14,743 bases of DNA, from positions 1 to 14,743 of the forward strand of contig LSSN01001892.1 of assembly GCA_001970855.1 (NCBI GenBank). Reading direction: 5' to 3'. This DNA is from Smittium culicis. Its lineage: Eukaryota > Kickxellomycota > Harpellomycetes > Harpellales > Legeriomycetaceae. The notes under the pieces were generated by a model that saw only the letters and a program-made list of their open reading frames with translations, did no database searches and was not told the DNA's origin. A program made the position numbers and the translations under genes. Below are positions 1 to 8,260 of this stretch, piece by piece; within the stretch, counting starts at the first letter, position 1, and every line of letters begins with the position of its first letter.

Positions 1-1
1 C

Positions 2-313
2 CGGATACATAGCTTGAAGGTCAACCCAGTTGCCTTTTTTGCCGATTTTCCTGTCCACCGTCCACCGGTGGATGACAGACCGGTTATTTCGTCGTTTCCG
101 GTCGATTATCGTGATGATAGTCTGACCGTTTGAATCTTGAGAGCAAAATTTTTTGATCCACCGGGCGCTCCCGGTCACCCAGGTGGCCATCCGGGCCTTC
201 ATCGGAGCCTTGATGAGGTCGGCGATCCATGTTTTTGATGTTGGCCACTTATGATATGCACGCTCACGGGCTGTGCTGGTGCGCATGAACACTGAGCTTA
301 TGCCCAGTTCAAA
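2..313 (-). CDS. Partial ORF, probable C-terminal part of a LINE-type retrotransposon polyprotein
   Basis: On the minus strand a frame of 104 codons is open from 313 to the window edge at 2 and continues outside the window. It is visibly more GC-rich than anything else here and its codon use differs from the two intact genes. The product is basic and Trp-rich, with stretches such as STARERAYHKWPTSKTWIADL, then MATWVTGSARWIKKF, then KRRNNRSVIHRW. This recalls the region after the reverse transcriptase domain in fungal non-LTR retrotransposons, but I judge that from memory and the diagnostic RT motifs are not in the window. The first ATG is at 286-284. Upstream the frame stays open through the adjoining satellite unit to a TAA at 436-434, so the 313/314 junction looks like the end of a 5'-truncated insertion, with the read-through probably accidental. 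It could instead be another transposon protein or a host gene fragment. Confidence 0.4.
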
Positions 314-614
314 GTGAATAGTAGATAAGAAATAAAATTTTATAGATTCTCTAATCCTATTGGCTCGCCCAAGAAAAACTTTTCTAAGAGAGAGAGAGAG
401 AGATTCTGCATCGATGGTTATAGTCAATTTTATTTATTAAGGGCGTAAAAAAAAGTGAATAGTAGATAAGAAATAAAATTTTATAGATTCTCTAATCCTA
501 TTGGCTCGCCCAAGAAAAACTTTTCTAAGAGAGAGAGAGAGAGAGAGAGAGAGTGTGTGAATAGTGGATAAGAAAAAAATTTTCAAGATTCCCCAACCCT
601 ACTGGGTCGATATG
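314..614 (-). repeat. Left satellite array, about 2.5 units, inverted relative to the right array
   Basis: The array holds one partial unit (314 to about 405), one nearly full unit (about 412-553) and one decayed partial unit (556-614, starting TGAATAGTGGATAAG). In the minus-strand sense a unit reads: a TC run, TTAGAAAAGTTTTTCTTGGG, CGAGCCAATAGGATTAGAGA, an AT-rich middle, TTCTTATCTACTATTCAC, a T run, ACGCCC, then TTGACTATAACCATCGA. The TC run differs in length between units, as expected of a microsatellite. The same unit occurs in opposite orientation at 13994-14558. The first unit is cut at TTCAC, where the LINE-like sequence begins. No coding function is apparent. Confidence 0.9.
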
Positions 615-646
615 AGGAATATATCATTATCTATTAAGATTTATAT

Positions 647-724
647 ATTAAGGATGGTCATGAATTTTATTCAATCGAAATACGTATTAAAAAGGAAGGT
701 AAAAAATCAAACTATAAATATCGT
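647..724 (-). promoter_or_regulatory. Conserved 3' UTR block of gene A
   Basis: This segment downstream of the gene A stop codon matches 13801-13877 downstream of gene B, with 31 consecutive identical bases (655-685 versus 13839-13869). It contains the poly(A) signal. Conservation exceeds that of much of the coding sequence in module 1, so it is either functional (mRNA processing or stability) or shared through gene conversion. Confidence 0.6.
666..671 (-). terminator. Polyadenylation signal AATAAA of gene A
   Basis: AATAAA reads on the minus strand about 70 nt after the TAA stop of gene A, inside the longest exact 3' UTR match to gene B (GATTGAATAAAATTCATG in both). The same hexamer in the same context follows both genes, which supports its use as the cleavage and polyadenylation signal. 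Confidence 0.6.
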
Positions 725-738
725 ATAATTATTGTAAT

Positions 739-2268
739 TTAGCATCCAGCGACTTGGTTCAAGCAGGTGATGGTAGCGCTCTTGTATGAGAGGGTACCGC
801 TCAAAGGACTAAGGTTAATTCTGGTTGGGCTAAAAGTACCCATGTTGCGGGTGCCCTTTTGAGTGCCATCGACGAAGAAGGTAAGAACGGAGTCAATGTA
901 TGTGACTTTAAGAGTTACGGTGGTCTTAGCACCAGTTTGGAGGGGAATATTTGCAGCACTGACAAAGTTATATGCATTAGGGCTAATATTGTTGTTGGTA
1001 GTGAAAACACCGACTCTGATTTCGGCGTATGGAGATCCGGTACCAACAGGTTCACCCAAGAAGAAGTAAATATCACTGGTGGTTTCGATTTCAGATTCGA
1101 ATTCAAAGTTCTTACCTCCACATCTCAAGAAGTATTGGCCAACTTCGTTATAAACTTTGGAAGCAGCAGCAGTGTTTGAGTTGTTTGGTAGTTTAGTGAC
1201 GGATGTGCATTCGAGTTGTTTATCTTCACAGAAGTCAGCAGAGTAGCAAGCAGCGGTTCCGGAAACGATGACAGCAGTGCCAGTTTGTGATGCAAAGTAG
1301 AATTGGGTGATTTTGTAGTTGTTAACCTTGTAGGTCATAACAGTTTTTCTGTTGTTTTTAATAGTCATAACAGATCCGTCGTACTCAACGTTGACAAGAC
1401 CAGTAACATAACGCTTAGATAGCATATCGCGTTTAGCTTGTGAGTAACGTCCACGAGATACAGAGGTTCTACCGGAAGCAAGACCGAATTGAACTTCAAT
1501 AACACCGTCAGCACCATAGACACCCTTTTCATTGGAGAAAGCGAGGTATAGATCAGAATCAGCGTTGACTTGGAGGGTAACATTGAATCCTGGGGTAGTG
1601 CATGGGAGCATGATTGGATTTTCAACGTTATATTCCCTGTTTCTGTTTCCTGAAGTGTTGGACAAGTTCAAGATATTTTGAGCAGATGAGCAGTTTTTAG
1701 CTTCGCAGATGCTATCACCAGAGCAAACGACTGAAATGTTCTTAATTGGTGTGTTGTTGGCACCAGCGGCAAAGTAGATGTAGTAGCTATCGCTTTTTTG
1801 GAAACTATCATCTTGGAAATCTTCATAATTAGTGAAACTGACTTTAGTGTCACCTCTATATAATTCAATTCCATCAGCAGTGAATTTGACTGTGGCAGTA
1901 GTTGCCCCAGATTCAGTGAGTGCGGCAGCAGCAACGGCAGGAGCATTTACAGTTTCTCCCAAAAACCAATCTTCAAGATAGAAGGCAACGTTACCAGTAA
2001 CGGTTGAAGGAGCTTCAGGGTCTTCGCTTCCTGAGATTGCAAAGTGAACGTCAGTAGTACCTTCAACATCAAAACTAATTTCAAATTGTTTTGAAGAGCA
2101 AGGGACTTTGATTACGCTGTCAATTTCATATACCTTAATAGTGTTTGAAGCACATTCTACATTAATATCAGAAAAAGTGTTAGTGCATTGAGCGGCACCT
2201 TGAGCGAAAGCGCCAGCACAGAAGGCAGATAGACCAACAGCAAACTTGGTGAGGTTGTTGAATAACAT
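739..2268 (-). CDS. Gene A: secreted three-module protein of unknown function (509 aa)
   Basis: This uninterrupted ORF starts at an ATG with A at -3 and encodes an N-terminal signal peptide (residues 1-22, probable cleavage AFA|QG). Three tandem beta-rich modules follow, roughly 28-190, 193-350 and 354-509. Each has a Cys near its start (C57, C223, C383), a hydrophobic stretch of type F-x-(V/I)-x3-V/I-x5-D-(V/L/I)-(H/Y), and a Cys near its end (C182, C341, C502), about 118-125 residues apart, so one disulphide per module is likely. Several N-glycosylation sequons (N177, N201, N204, N229, N363, N427) fit an extracellular protein. There is no C-terminal hydrophobic tail, so no GPI anchor or membrane segment; the protein ends in AGC. 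Lys-Arg pairs at 279-280 and 285-286 could be Kex2 sites. The modules faintly recall the farnesoic-acid-methyltransferase-like (PF12248) sandwich; I am not confident of that. The paralogue is gene B, transcribed away from it. Confidence 0.88.
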   Translation of the reverse strand: MLFNNLTKFAVGLSAFCAGAFAQGAAQCTNTFSDINVECASNTIKVYEIDSVIKVPCSSKQFEISFDVEGTTDVHFAISGSEDPEAPSTVTGNVAFYLEDWFLGETVNAPAVAAAALTESGATTATVKFTADGIELYRGDTKVSFTNYEDFQDDSFQKSDSYYIYFAAGANNTPIKNISVVCSGDSICEAKNCSSAQNILNLSNTSGNRNREYNVENPIMLPCTTPGFNVTLQVNADSDLYLAFSNEKGVYGADGVIEVQFGLASGRTSVSRGRYSQAKRDMLSKRYVTGLVNVEYDGSVMTIKNNRKTVMTYKVNNYKITQFYFASQTGTAVIVSGTAACYSADFCEDKQLECTSVTKLPNNSNTAAASKVYNEVGQYFLRCGGKNFEFESEIETTSDIYFFLGEPVGTGSPYAEIRVGVFTTNNNISPNAYNFVSAANIPLQTGAKTTVTLKVTYIDSVLTFFVDGTQKGTRNMGTFSPTRINLSPLSGTLSYKSATITCLNQVAGC

Positions 2269-2339
2269 TATTATGAAGTACTAGATAAAATTTTTTTATA
2301 ATTTGAATTGACTTTCAATTAAGAGGATTATTGCTGATT

Positions 2340-2351
2340 AAATATAAAAAA
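2340..2351 (-). promoter_or_regulatory. Possible TATA element of gene A
   Basis: On the minus strand TTTTTTATATTT lies about 75-85 nt before the ATG. In such AT-rich DNA this is weak evidence; position relative to the start is the only support. Confidence 0.22.
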
Positions 2352-3694
2352 TTTATTCCAGGTATCTTAATAGTTCCTAGCATAATTTCGAGTTTTCTGC
2401 GAAATCTCTGTTTCATAATAAACTTTAGACTATCTGCAAACCCCTCAAATTTAACATCCCTTTTCAATTTTTAGGACATTTATTATTACAAATATATACG
2501 ATATTCGTTTTGTGTAATGATTATTTTAGAAAGTATTTTGGATAAGAGTGCTATTTCGCGGACCTTTTTTATTGTACTAGCATTCCAATAGAAGTTTATT
2601 ATTTGAGTGTTTCATTTATTTTTTTCATAATAGAGATTATCGACCACTAATTTTTCTGCTGATTTGTAATCATTTTATTTTAATAGGCAGGTAATTTTTG
2701 AGTTTAAAATAACGCTATTAATTTAATTCTCAACTTTAAGTATATAGTTTGAATCAAGCGCTTATGATCGAGCTTAGGTTTATTTGATAAATCTTGTTGA
2801 AAACACTAATAAAAACATATTTTATGCCATTAATAATTGCTAATGGCACTAAACCACAGAGAATATACAAAATATTTTCTAGGCTAGACATCTTTACAAG
2901 CCAAAATTTGTCTAACAAACACTACAAAGCTTCTCCGAAAATACTAGTGTTGTATTAGAACTGTTTTTATGAATATTTACTTTGTTATTTTGTACAAAGT
3001 TTTTAATCAATCGCTTACTAATATTTTAACATTATACACTTGAAATTATATGAATAAGGATTAAATATTGATTTTCTGATACTCAAGCGATAATTGAGTA
3101 AAGCCTTTAGGGCTAATAATTTGTAGCACTTCAAGTAGCTTTACGACTTTTAACAAAGAAAACTTTATCTAAATTAAAAATAGTGTGCTTTTATGAACTT
3201 TGTTAAAAATGTTAAAATTCGTCACCAAATATTATATTATAATTTACTGAACACAATAGAACCATATTAGCAGTTCCCTAATGTTTTGAAGCTTTATTAA
3301 TTGCAGAAATTTTTTTTGTTATTTCAAAATATTCAATTTTCATTTTTTTTAATCATGGAATTTAATTATAAAGATAAAAACAGTGGAAAAAATTCTTTAA
3401 AGTAAACCAAAAAATAATAAAGCTGATGCAATTGTATTAATAAAATAGTATCCAATTACATAGTAATTATTCGGTTGGTATAATGAATGTGTATCGAAAT
3501 AAAATCGAATTACAGCACAAATTCGAATATTCATCCAAAAAATGCTATTATTTATTGCTGTAATTACAAGTAGTCATGGGTCTAAGTTCAGTCCAATAAA
3601 ATCGAATTCGTCGATATCATTGAGCACCCAGTGGTAGCTTATATCCAACTGATAAGGTATTGTTGAGCGAATTCAACATAATTAATAAACATAT
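2352..3694. other. AT-rich intergenic DNA, no gene seen
   Basis: No long ORF, RNA gene or clear repeat element is visible. Small palindromes occur: TGCCATTA / TAATGGCA (2825-2832 and 2841-2848, 8 nt loop) and ATTACAGCA / TGCTGTAAT (3509-3517 and 3556-3564). The stretch CCAAAATTTGTCTAACA near 2900 also occurs inside the MITE at 7465-7653, so a decayed MITE end may lie there. Confidence 0.5.
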
Positions 3695-3821
3695 TTGATA
3701 TAAAGCGATTAAAGCCTGAAATATGTAGAGACTATCGTTTCTAAACTGCCAGGCTGTAATCAAGTAGAGAATACTTGATGGCCACAGTTTAGAACTTGAA
3801 GCTTTAATTTTTTTTTATCAA
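3695..3821. repeat. Foldback (imperfect long hairpin) of about 127 bp
   Basis: Nested complementary arms run from outside inward: TTGATA (3695-3700) with TATCAA (3816-3821); ATTAAAGC (3708-3715) with GCTTTAAT (3801-3808); TCTAAACTG (3740-3748) with CAGTTTAGA (3785-3793); ATCAAGTA (3759-3766) with TACTTGAT (3772-3779), closing on a GAGAA loop. Collinear nesting of four perfect arms is hard to get by chance. It may be a foldback MITE or a structured non-coding RNA; I cannot tell which. Confidence 0.6.
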
Positions 3822-4540
3822 TAGGTACTAATGTTTTTGAACAAGGAGAGAAACTAGCTATACTTTACCCTATGACTAAAAAATATCTAGAATAAAGTAT
3901 AGTATAAATATATTGGTTTAATTTATTATCTAAGATTTATAATATTTTTAAAGCAAGCTAATCATACTGGTATAAATATATGCATTCAATTATATCCAAT
4001 GAACCAGTAATTAAATTGGCTTGGAAATAAAACTATTCTGTTATTCGATGTGTTAGAAAGAAGGTTAAGAACGGTACAACTAAATATCATTTTAATAAAG
4101 ATTATATAATAACATTAACACTGTAAAAAGAAACATTGTCATAATGCGTGAGCACAGGCTAATTATTTTTTCAAAATAATAATAATCTAGCTATAAAGCA
4201 TAATTTCTAGGTACTAATTAAATTTTCGATTCATATCTTATGTAAAGCAAATAAATTCTTCATTTTATATTAAAATCTACTATATTTAAAATCTTATTAA
4301 CCGAGTATTTCGCAACTGGATTATATAGTTTATTAAGAAAATTTTCTAAATCAACAAGAAAATAATACTAATTTATTTCAACGGCTGTATTAATTGAATA
4401 GCTACTTAATCAGCATGCTTATAAGAGCTTTTTTTTAATGATTTTTATGAAGATAATATTATTTATAACAATTATTAACTTTAGTGTTTAATAACCATAA
4501 ACAATTTAGCTTCAAACCAAATTAATTATGTAAGAATATT
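3822..4540. other. AT-rich intergenic DNA, nothing recognised
   Basis: No ORF above background, RNA gene or repeat could be supported in this stretch. Confidence 0.5.
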
Positions 4541-4835
4541 ATATGGCATATTCTTGGAGAAAGCAGAACTTCTTTTCTTAGGGTTTCTATTTGCTCATTT
4601 ATATTAGGTGTAAGTATAAGAATAAGTATAAGTTTTTGTTTTTTTTGTTTGAAAGTTTATTTAAAATTTAATGATAAAAAAAAATCAATATAATAAAATT
4701 GAAATTTTGATAAAAAATAATTCATTATCCGATTCCCTTCGCTGCTCTAGCAGCTCCGTACCTACTGTAAATTGGTTCAAGGTAAAGGTATTGGTTGTAT
4801 AAAATAAACCATTATATGATAAATTATAAAAATAA
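4541..4835 (+). repeat. Interspersed repeat R, copy 1 (interrupted)
   Basis: The start (GGCATATTCTTGGAGAAAGC, then AGAACTTCTTTTCTTAG) and the end (ATTGGTTGTATAAAATAAAC, then CATTATATGATAAATT) align with copy 2 at 6432-6660, with about 165 bp of unrelated, partly A/T-homopolymeric sequence between them. That extra segment carries the hairpin motif at 4731-4764, so it looks like a later insertion into an old repeat. Confidence 0.55.
4731..4764 (-). other. Hairpin motif H, copy 1
   Basis: On the minus strand TAGGTACGGA leads into the stem GCTGC, loop TAGA, stem GCAGC, then GAAGGGAAT. Copy 2 at 8452-8485 has the same loop and flanks, but two stem pairs differ by compensatory changes. It may be the 3' end of a retroelement or part of a small RNA. 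It is a distinct GC-richer patch in AT-rich DNA. Confidence 0.5.
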
Positions 4836-4853
4836 ATAAAAATAAAAGTATAG

Positions 4854-4945
4854 CAATCTTACAGTATGTCAGAATTTTGAAAGTTACATCACTAAAAGGC
4901 ATCTTTTTCCTTATTAGGACACCTTTGCGATTATTCGCTGATAAA
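4854..4945 (+). repeat. Left arm of inverted repeat pair I
   Basis: The segment includes AGCAATCT, GAAAGTTACATCAC, CATCTTTTTCCTTATTAGGA and ATTATTCGC; it matches the reverse complement of 5815-5905 over about 90 bp with few gaps. The two arms face each other about 870 bp apart, as the terminal inverted repeats of a DNA transposon of roughly 1.05 kb would. Confidence 0.7.
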
Positions 4946-5524
4946 TTGCCTCATTATTTTTCAAGGAAATTTCTTTTTACTGTTTGTATATAAATAATGC
5001 TATGAAAACTTAAATTATGAATTACTGGTTTAAATTGAATTAGAAATTTAATTACCATTCAGCTAAAATACACTAGTGTATAATTGCTTACAATTTTTTT
5101 GAGTTTATCGCTTACAAGTTTTGCATAATTGAGTTGTAATGAACAGCGAATATAAGTTCTTAAATTAATGAATACATGTTAAACTAATACATACTTGTAA
5201 AATATACTACTTTTGGGCTTAATACTTATAGGTTGCAGTTGAATTAAATTTAAAAAATGTGTAATTTAAGTACTCTAGTAAAATTCTTAATCCGATTAAG
5301 CTTAAATGCAAAAATTAGATTTCCACGTTGAAGATTTGCATATTAGGAGCATTATTTATCTACAAATTCTAAAAGGTAGGCATACTTATTTTAATATTTA
5401 ACAACTTGCACTAAAGTTGTTTTATAATTATATATTTTGTTTCAAGATGACTATAAAGTTATTATACATAATTAGTTATAACTAAAAATAGTTGAGAACT
5501 GAGACCATACCCAAACTACTTTAA
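4946..5524. other. Interior between inverted repeats, nothing recognised
   Basis: The stretch is AT-rich with no ORF of note. If the inverted repeats bound an element, this part shows no surviving transposase. Confidence 0.45.
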
Positions 5525-5693
5525 CCCTTTCAGGGGTGGTTGGCTTTTTTTGAACTACCAAAATCATCCATCTGTATGACAAATTGATAAATCATTTTAG
5601 TACGACACTTATTTATTTGCTGTATATATTATTCGTCCAATAAATAATTATTTACTGTATACATATTACAAATACCTTCTAGTGAGAAATAAG
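5525..5693 (+). mobile_element. piggyBac-like MITE, type 2, decayed copy
   Basis: TTAA (5521-5524) is followed by CCCTTTCAGGGGTGGTTGGC and then TTTTTTTGAACTACCAAAAT. The first 48 bp or so match the element at 7863-8052 closely. The right end is uncertain: GAGAAATAAGG at 5684-5693 followed by TAAA may be a mutated end. It lies between the arms of inverted repeat pair I. Confidence 0.6.
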
Positions 5694-5814
5694 GTAAAAA
5701 ATTGATATTAAACCAATAATAAGATAATATACTAATTCCACTAAAACCGCTGATTGAATATTTTGATATTATTGGAGGACTACATTTATTTGAAATTTAA
5801 AATAGTATAATTTA

Positions 5815-5905
5815 TCTGCGAATAATGACACAAGAGTCCTAATAAGGAAAAAGATACCATTTTGTGATGTAACTTTCAAAAATTCAGACATTCAATCAGA
5901 TTGCT
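5815..5905 (-). repeat. Right arm of inverted repeat pair I
   Basis: The reverse complement of 4854-4945 with scattered substitutions: TCCTAATAAGGAAAAAGAT and GTGATGTAACTTTC are the clearest shared stretches. I could not identify a target-site duplication outside the arms, so no transposon superfamily is assigned. Confidence 0.7.
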
Positions 5906-6431
5906 CAAAAAACTAATTCTGCATACTAAGAAATAACTAATAGGAATAGCTACACTTGTAAAAATATTATCCCATATACTAAAAGCTCAAAGCTTAAATT
6001 TAAAAAAGTAAATTGTATAATGGTGCTACATTTTGTACTCTAATATCTAGAAATTTATCACAAGTTATGTGGATTAGAGCTAATTGAAAATAGCTTCTAT
6101 TTTCATCAATTTATAACTTACCCCTCTTTTTAACTAAATTATTTTAGAAATAATTAGTAAGCGGTTTTACTGAAATATAATGCGACATTAACTACTCTAT
6201 TTTGGCAACATATATTTAGGTATTCTAACAAAGTATAGGCAATTGAATTAGCCCCTATCATATGTTCAAAATGTACATTATAACCACTAAAATATCATCC
6301 GTTGTGATAATATGAACTATGTTTATTAGTATCTATTTTATGCCAGCTATCAATAAATCTTTTAAAAAAATTTTTATTTGTATTTATCAGATGTTACGAT
6401 TAATGGCTTCGATTAATTTCCACATTCGCTA
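5906..6431. other. AT-rich intergenic DNA, nothing recognised
   Basis: There is no supported gene. A 60-codon frame that starts at 6319 runs into repeat R copy 2 and shows no protein-like features. Confidence 0.5.
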
Positions 6432-6660
6432 TTATACTGGGATATTCTTCAGAGAAGCGGAACTTCTTTCCTTAGAAATTTTATTTGCTAGTATGAATTA
6501 GGGTAAACTATTGGTTGTGTCAGTTAAACCATTCGATGATAAATTCTAAATTTAATTATACATAAAAGTAATGCTGCAAAGTAGGAAAAGCTTTATGGCA
6601 AAGTTCCGCCCCTCAAAATATCCCCCCCACTATATTATTGGATAAACACTGTTGTTCCAG
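6432..6660 (+). repeat. Interspersed repeat R, copy 2 (longest)
   Basis: Landmarks in order are GGGATATTCTTCAGAGAAGC, ACTATTGGTTGTGTCAG, AACCATTCGATGATAAATTC, GCAAAGTAGGAAAAGC and CCCCTCAAAATATCCCCCCC. The same order is found in copy 3 (10226-10440) and partly in copies 1 and 4, all in this orientation. The copies are diverged, so the family is old. No coding capacity is preserved. Confidence 0.6.
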
Positions 6661-6960
6661 AATATTATGTTTAAATTTAAAAATCCTAGTTTGAATATGG
6701 TGAAGGGGAACTACAATTTTTATTAGGGTTTATCTCGAATAAACTTACAATATGAAAAAAACAATGCATTTATAGACCTCTTAGAAAACTCGAAGCCCAG
6801 TTACATGGGTTCTCTTTTAATATTCTAATACCTGGATATTCCTTCATTTGGAACTATTATTGAATATTGCTAGAATTATCGGAATCTATAAGTATCAATG
6901 AGTAGCGTCTATATTGTGGTAATAAATAGAAATTATAGCAAGAGCACTTTTATGATTTAA

Positions 6961-7147
6961 CCCTTTCATGCGCGGTAGACTATATTTGATATACATAATA
7001 TAGCCAACTTTATTTGAATATTATACTTTAATTCCGAGACCTTTAGAAATATTGGTTAATTGAAAAATAACAGTAAATAATAAATTTAGTAATAAAACAT
7101 AAACAAGCCAATAAATTCATTTTTTTAGAGCGTTGGATGGGAAAGGG
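6961..7147 (+). mobile_element. piggyBac-like MITE, type 1, complete (187 bp)
   Basis: Perfect TTAA flanks (6957-6960 and 7148-7151) enclose an element beginning CCCTTTCATGCGCGGTAGAC and ending GTTGGATGGGAAAGGG. TTAA target duplication plus CCCTTT...AAAGGG termini is the hallmark of piggyBac-family non-autonomous elements. The interior shares TATAGCCAACT and TACTTTAATTCCGAG-type stretches with the elements at 7465 and 9460. It has no ORF and would need a transposase encoded elsewhere. Confidence 0.82.
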
Positions 7148-7464
7148 TTAAAGAGCGTTTAGAATTTATTCCAATAAAGTTACGTAATGGATTATCATTT
7201 TTTTCATAGAAATGTTTCAAATTTTCCAAGGAGGTCTGTGACACCTTAACAATGGGATTTAACGAATACTTATTACATAATTAATCTACCAAAATAATAA
7301 TCTGCACTTGGTAAGTTAACCTGATAAAATTGAAGATTCATTCATAAATGATTGACATCCTTATACCAAATATATCACATATCTACTATTTAAATATTGA
7401 CTTTTGGTTAATACTGTGTTCTAATCTATTTCCACTAGCCATTTTTAAATTAGAATTTAGTTAA

Positions 7465-7653
7465 CCCTTTCCCGTCCAACATTCTTTAAAAAAATCAATT
7501 ATATGATTCGTTAATGATTTATAAACATGTTTATTATTTGTCAATATTTTAAAATATACCAGTAAATCTTGAAGCCTCTGAATTAAAGCATTTTAATTGA
7601 ACTCGGTTGGCTATATTTGGTAGACCAAAATTTGTCTAACACCTGTAAAAGGG
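7465..7653 (-). mobile_element. piggyBac-like MITE, type 1, complete, reversed (189 bp)
   Basis: Perfect TTAA on both sides (7461-7464 and 7654-7657). Relative to the copy at 6961 it is in the opposite orientation: it starts CCCTTTCCCGTCCAACATTC and ends AGACAAATTTTGGTC-type sequence in reverse, closing with GTAAAAGGG. The interior GGTTGGCTATATTTGGTAGA is the counterpart of the type 1 left end. Intact flanks suggest it is among the younger copies. Confidence 0.82.
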
Positions 7654-7736
7654 TTAACAGGTATATAAGAAACCATTCGATAAATAATATAGAAAGTTCT
7701 CAAAAATCAGAATCACGAGTAGTAGATTAGTTTTAA

Positions 7737-7767
7737 TCATAAAAGTTTAGCCAACCACCTAAAAGTG
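7737..7767 (-). mobile_element. piggyBac-like MITE, type 2 end fragment
   Basis: On the minus strand TTAA (7768-7771) is followed by CACTTTTAGGTGGTTGGC, matching the type 2 terminus GGTGGTTGGC with mutations. The rest of the element cannot be followed. It might be the partner end of the type 2 terminus at 5525, which would make a 2.2 kb element with younger MITEs inside; that is speculative. Confidence 0.45.
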
Positions 7768-7862
7768 TTAATAAATTGCCGCATATCAATAATTTATTGC
7801 TATAAAAAATATTCATTTCAGACTATTTGAATTGCTTGCTTTGTTGACTAGTTCTTCACAAA

Positions 7863-8052
7863 CCCTTTCAGAGGCGGTTGGCATTTTTTGAGCTACCAAA
7901 ATTATCCAACCAAACGGCAACAATATAAATTATATAAGATAATAATTAGTTATTGGATGGTAAATTATAAACATCCAATAACAAATAAATATAATATGAC
8001 CTATCCACTTATGATTATTTAATAAGTTTAAGTGTGCTTGCCCCGAAAAGGG
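7863..8052 (+). mobile_element. piggyBac-like MITE, type 2, complete (190 bp)
   Basis: It starts CCCTTTCAGAGGCGGTTGGC and ends GCTTGCCCCGAAAAGGG followed by TTAA (8053-8056); the left flank is CAAA, probably a mutated TTAA. Inside is a perfect 11 bp hairpin, GTTATTGGATG (7949-7959) with CATCCAATAAC (7972-7982) and a 12 nt loop. Its right-hand TTAA abuts a type 1 element missing its own end, suggesting insertion into an internal TTAA of that element. Confidence 0.75.
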
Positions 8053-8056
8053 TTAA

Positions 8057-8220
8057 TAAAATCAATATTATAATTCGTTTATGATTTATAAGCAAATTTA
8101 TTACTTGCTCCTTTACGATTTACCAATGCTTCTTGAAGCCTCGGAATTAATTTAATTTAATTTAATTGAACGCTGTTGGCTATATCTGGTGGGTCAAAAA
8201 TAGCCTATCTCCCGGGAAAG
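8057..8220 (-). mobile_element. piggyBac-like MITE, type 1, truncated, reversed
   Basis: It aligns with the element at 7465-7653 from AAAATCAAT onward (ATTCGTTTATGATTTATAA, CTTGAAGCCTCGGAATTAA, GTTGGCTATATCTGGTGGGT) and ends at TCCCGGGAAAGG. The first 25 bp or so, CCCTTTCCCGTCC in the full copy, are absent where the type 2 element joins. A TTTAA in that missing part of the full copy is a suitable target for the neighbour. Confidence 0.7.
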
Positions 8221-8260
8221 GTAATTACTAAATAAATGGTATTAGATAAGTCTTTATTAG

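Noticed and set aside
314..614. Satellite arrays as long terminal repeats of one 14 kb retroelement
   Set aside because: The arrays are inverted relative to each other, whereas LTRs are direct, and no gag-pol frame lies between them.
859..1179. A 106-codon frame on the plus strand inside gene A
   Set aside because: It is antisense to module 3 of gene A, has no signal or domain of its own, and is explained by the codon composition of the real gene.
1668..1946. 92-codon frame in gene A
   Set aside because: Out-of-frame reading of module 1, rich in Leu and Ser from AT-rich codons, and not preserved in gene B.
4741..4800. Possible tRNA or tRNA-derived SINE (GGTTCAAGGT resembling a B box)
   Set aside because: The B box lacks the trailing CC and no cloverleaf arms or A box could be placed around it.
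6319..6501. 60-codon frame in the spacer
   Set aside because: It overlaps interspersed repeat R, is not preserved in the other copies, and has the hydrophobic/Lys/Ile composition expected of random AT-rich DNA.
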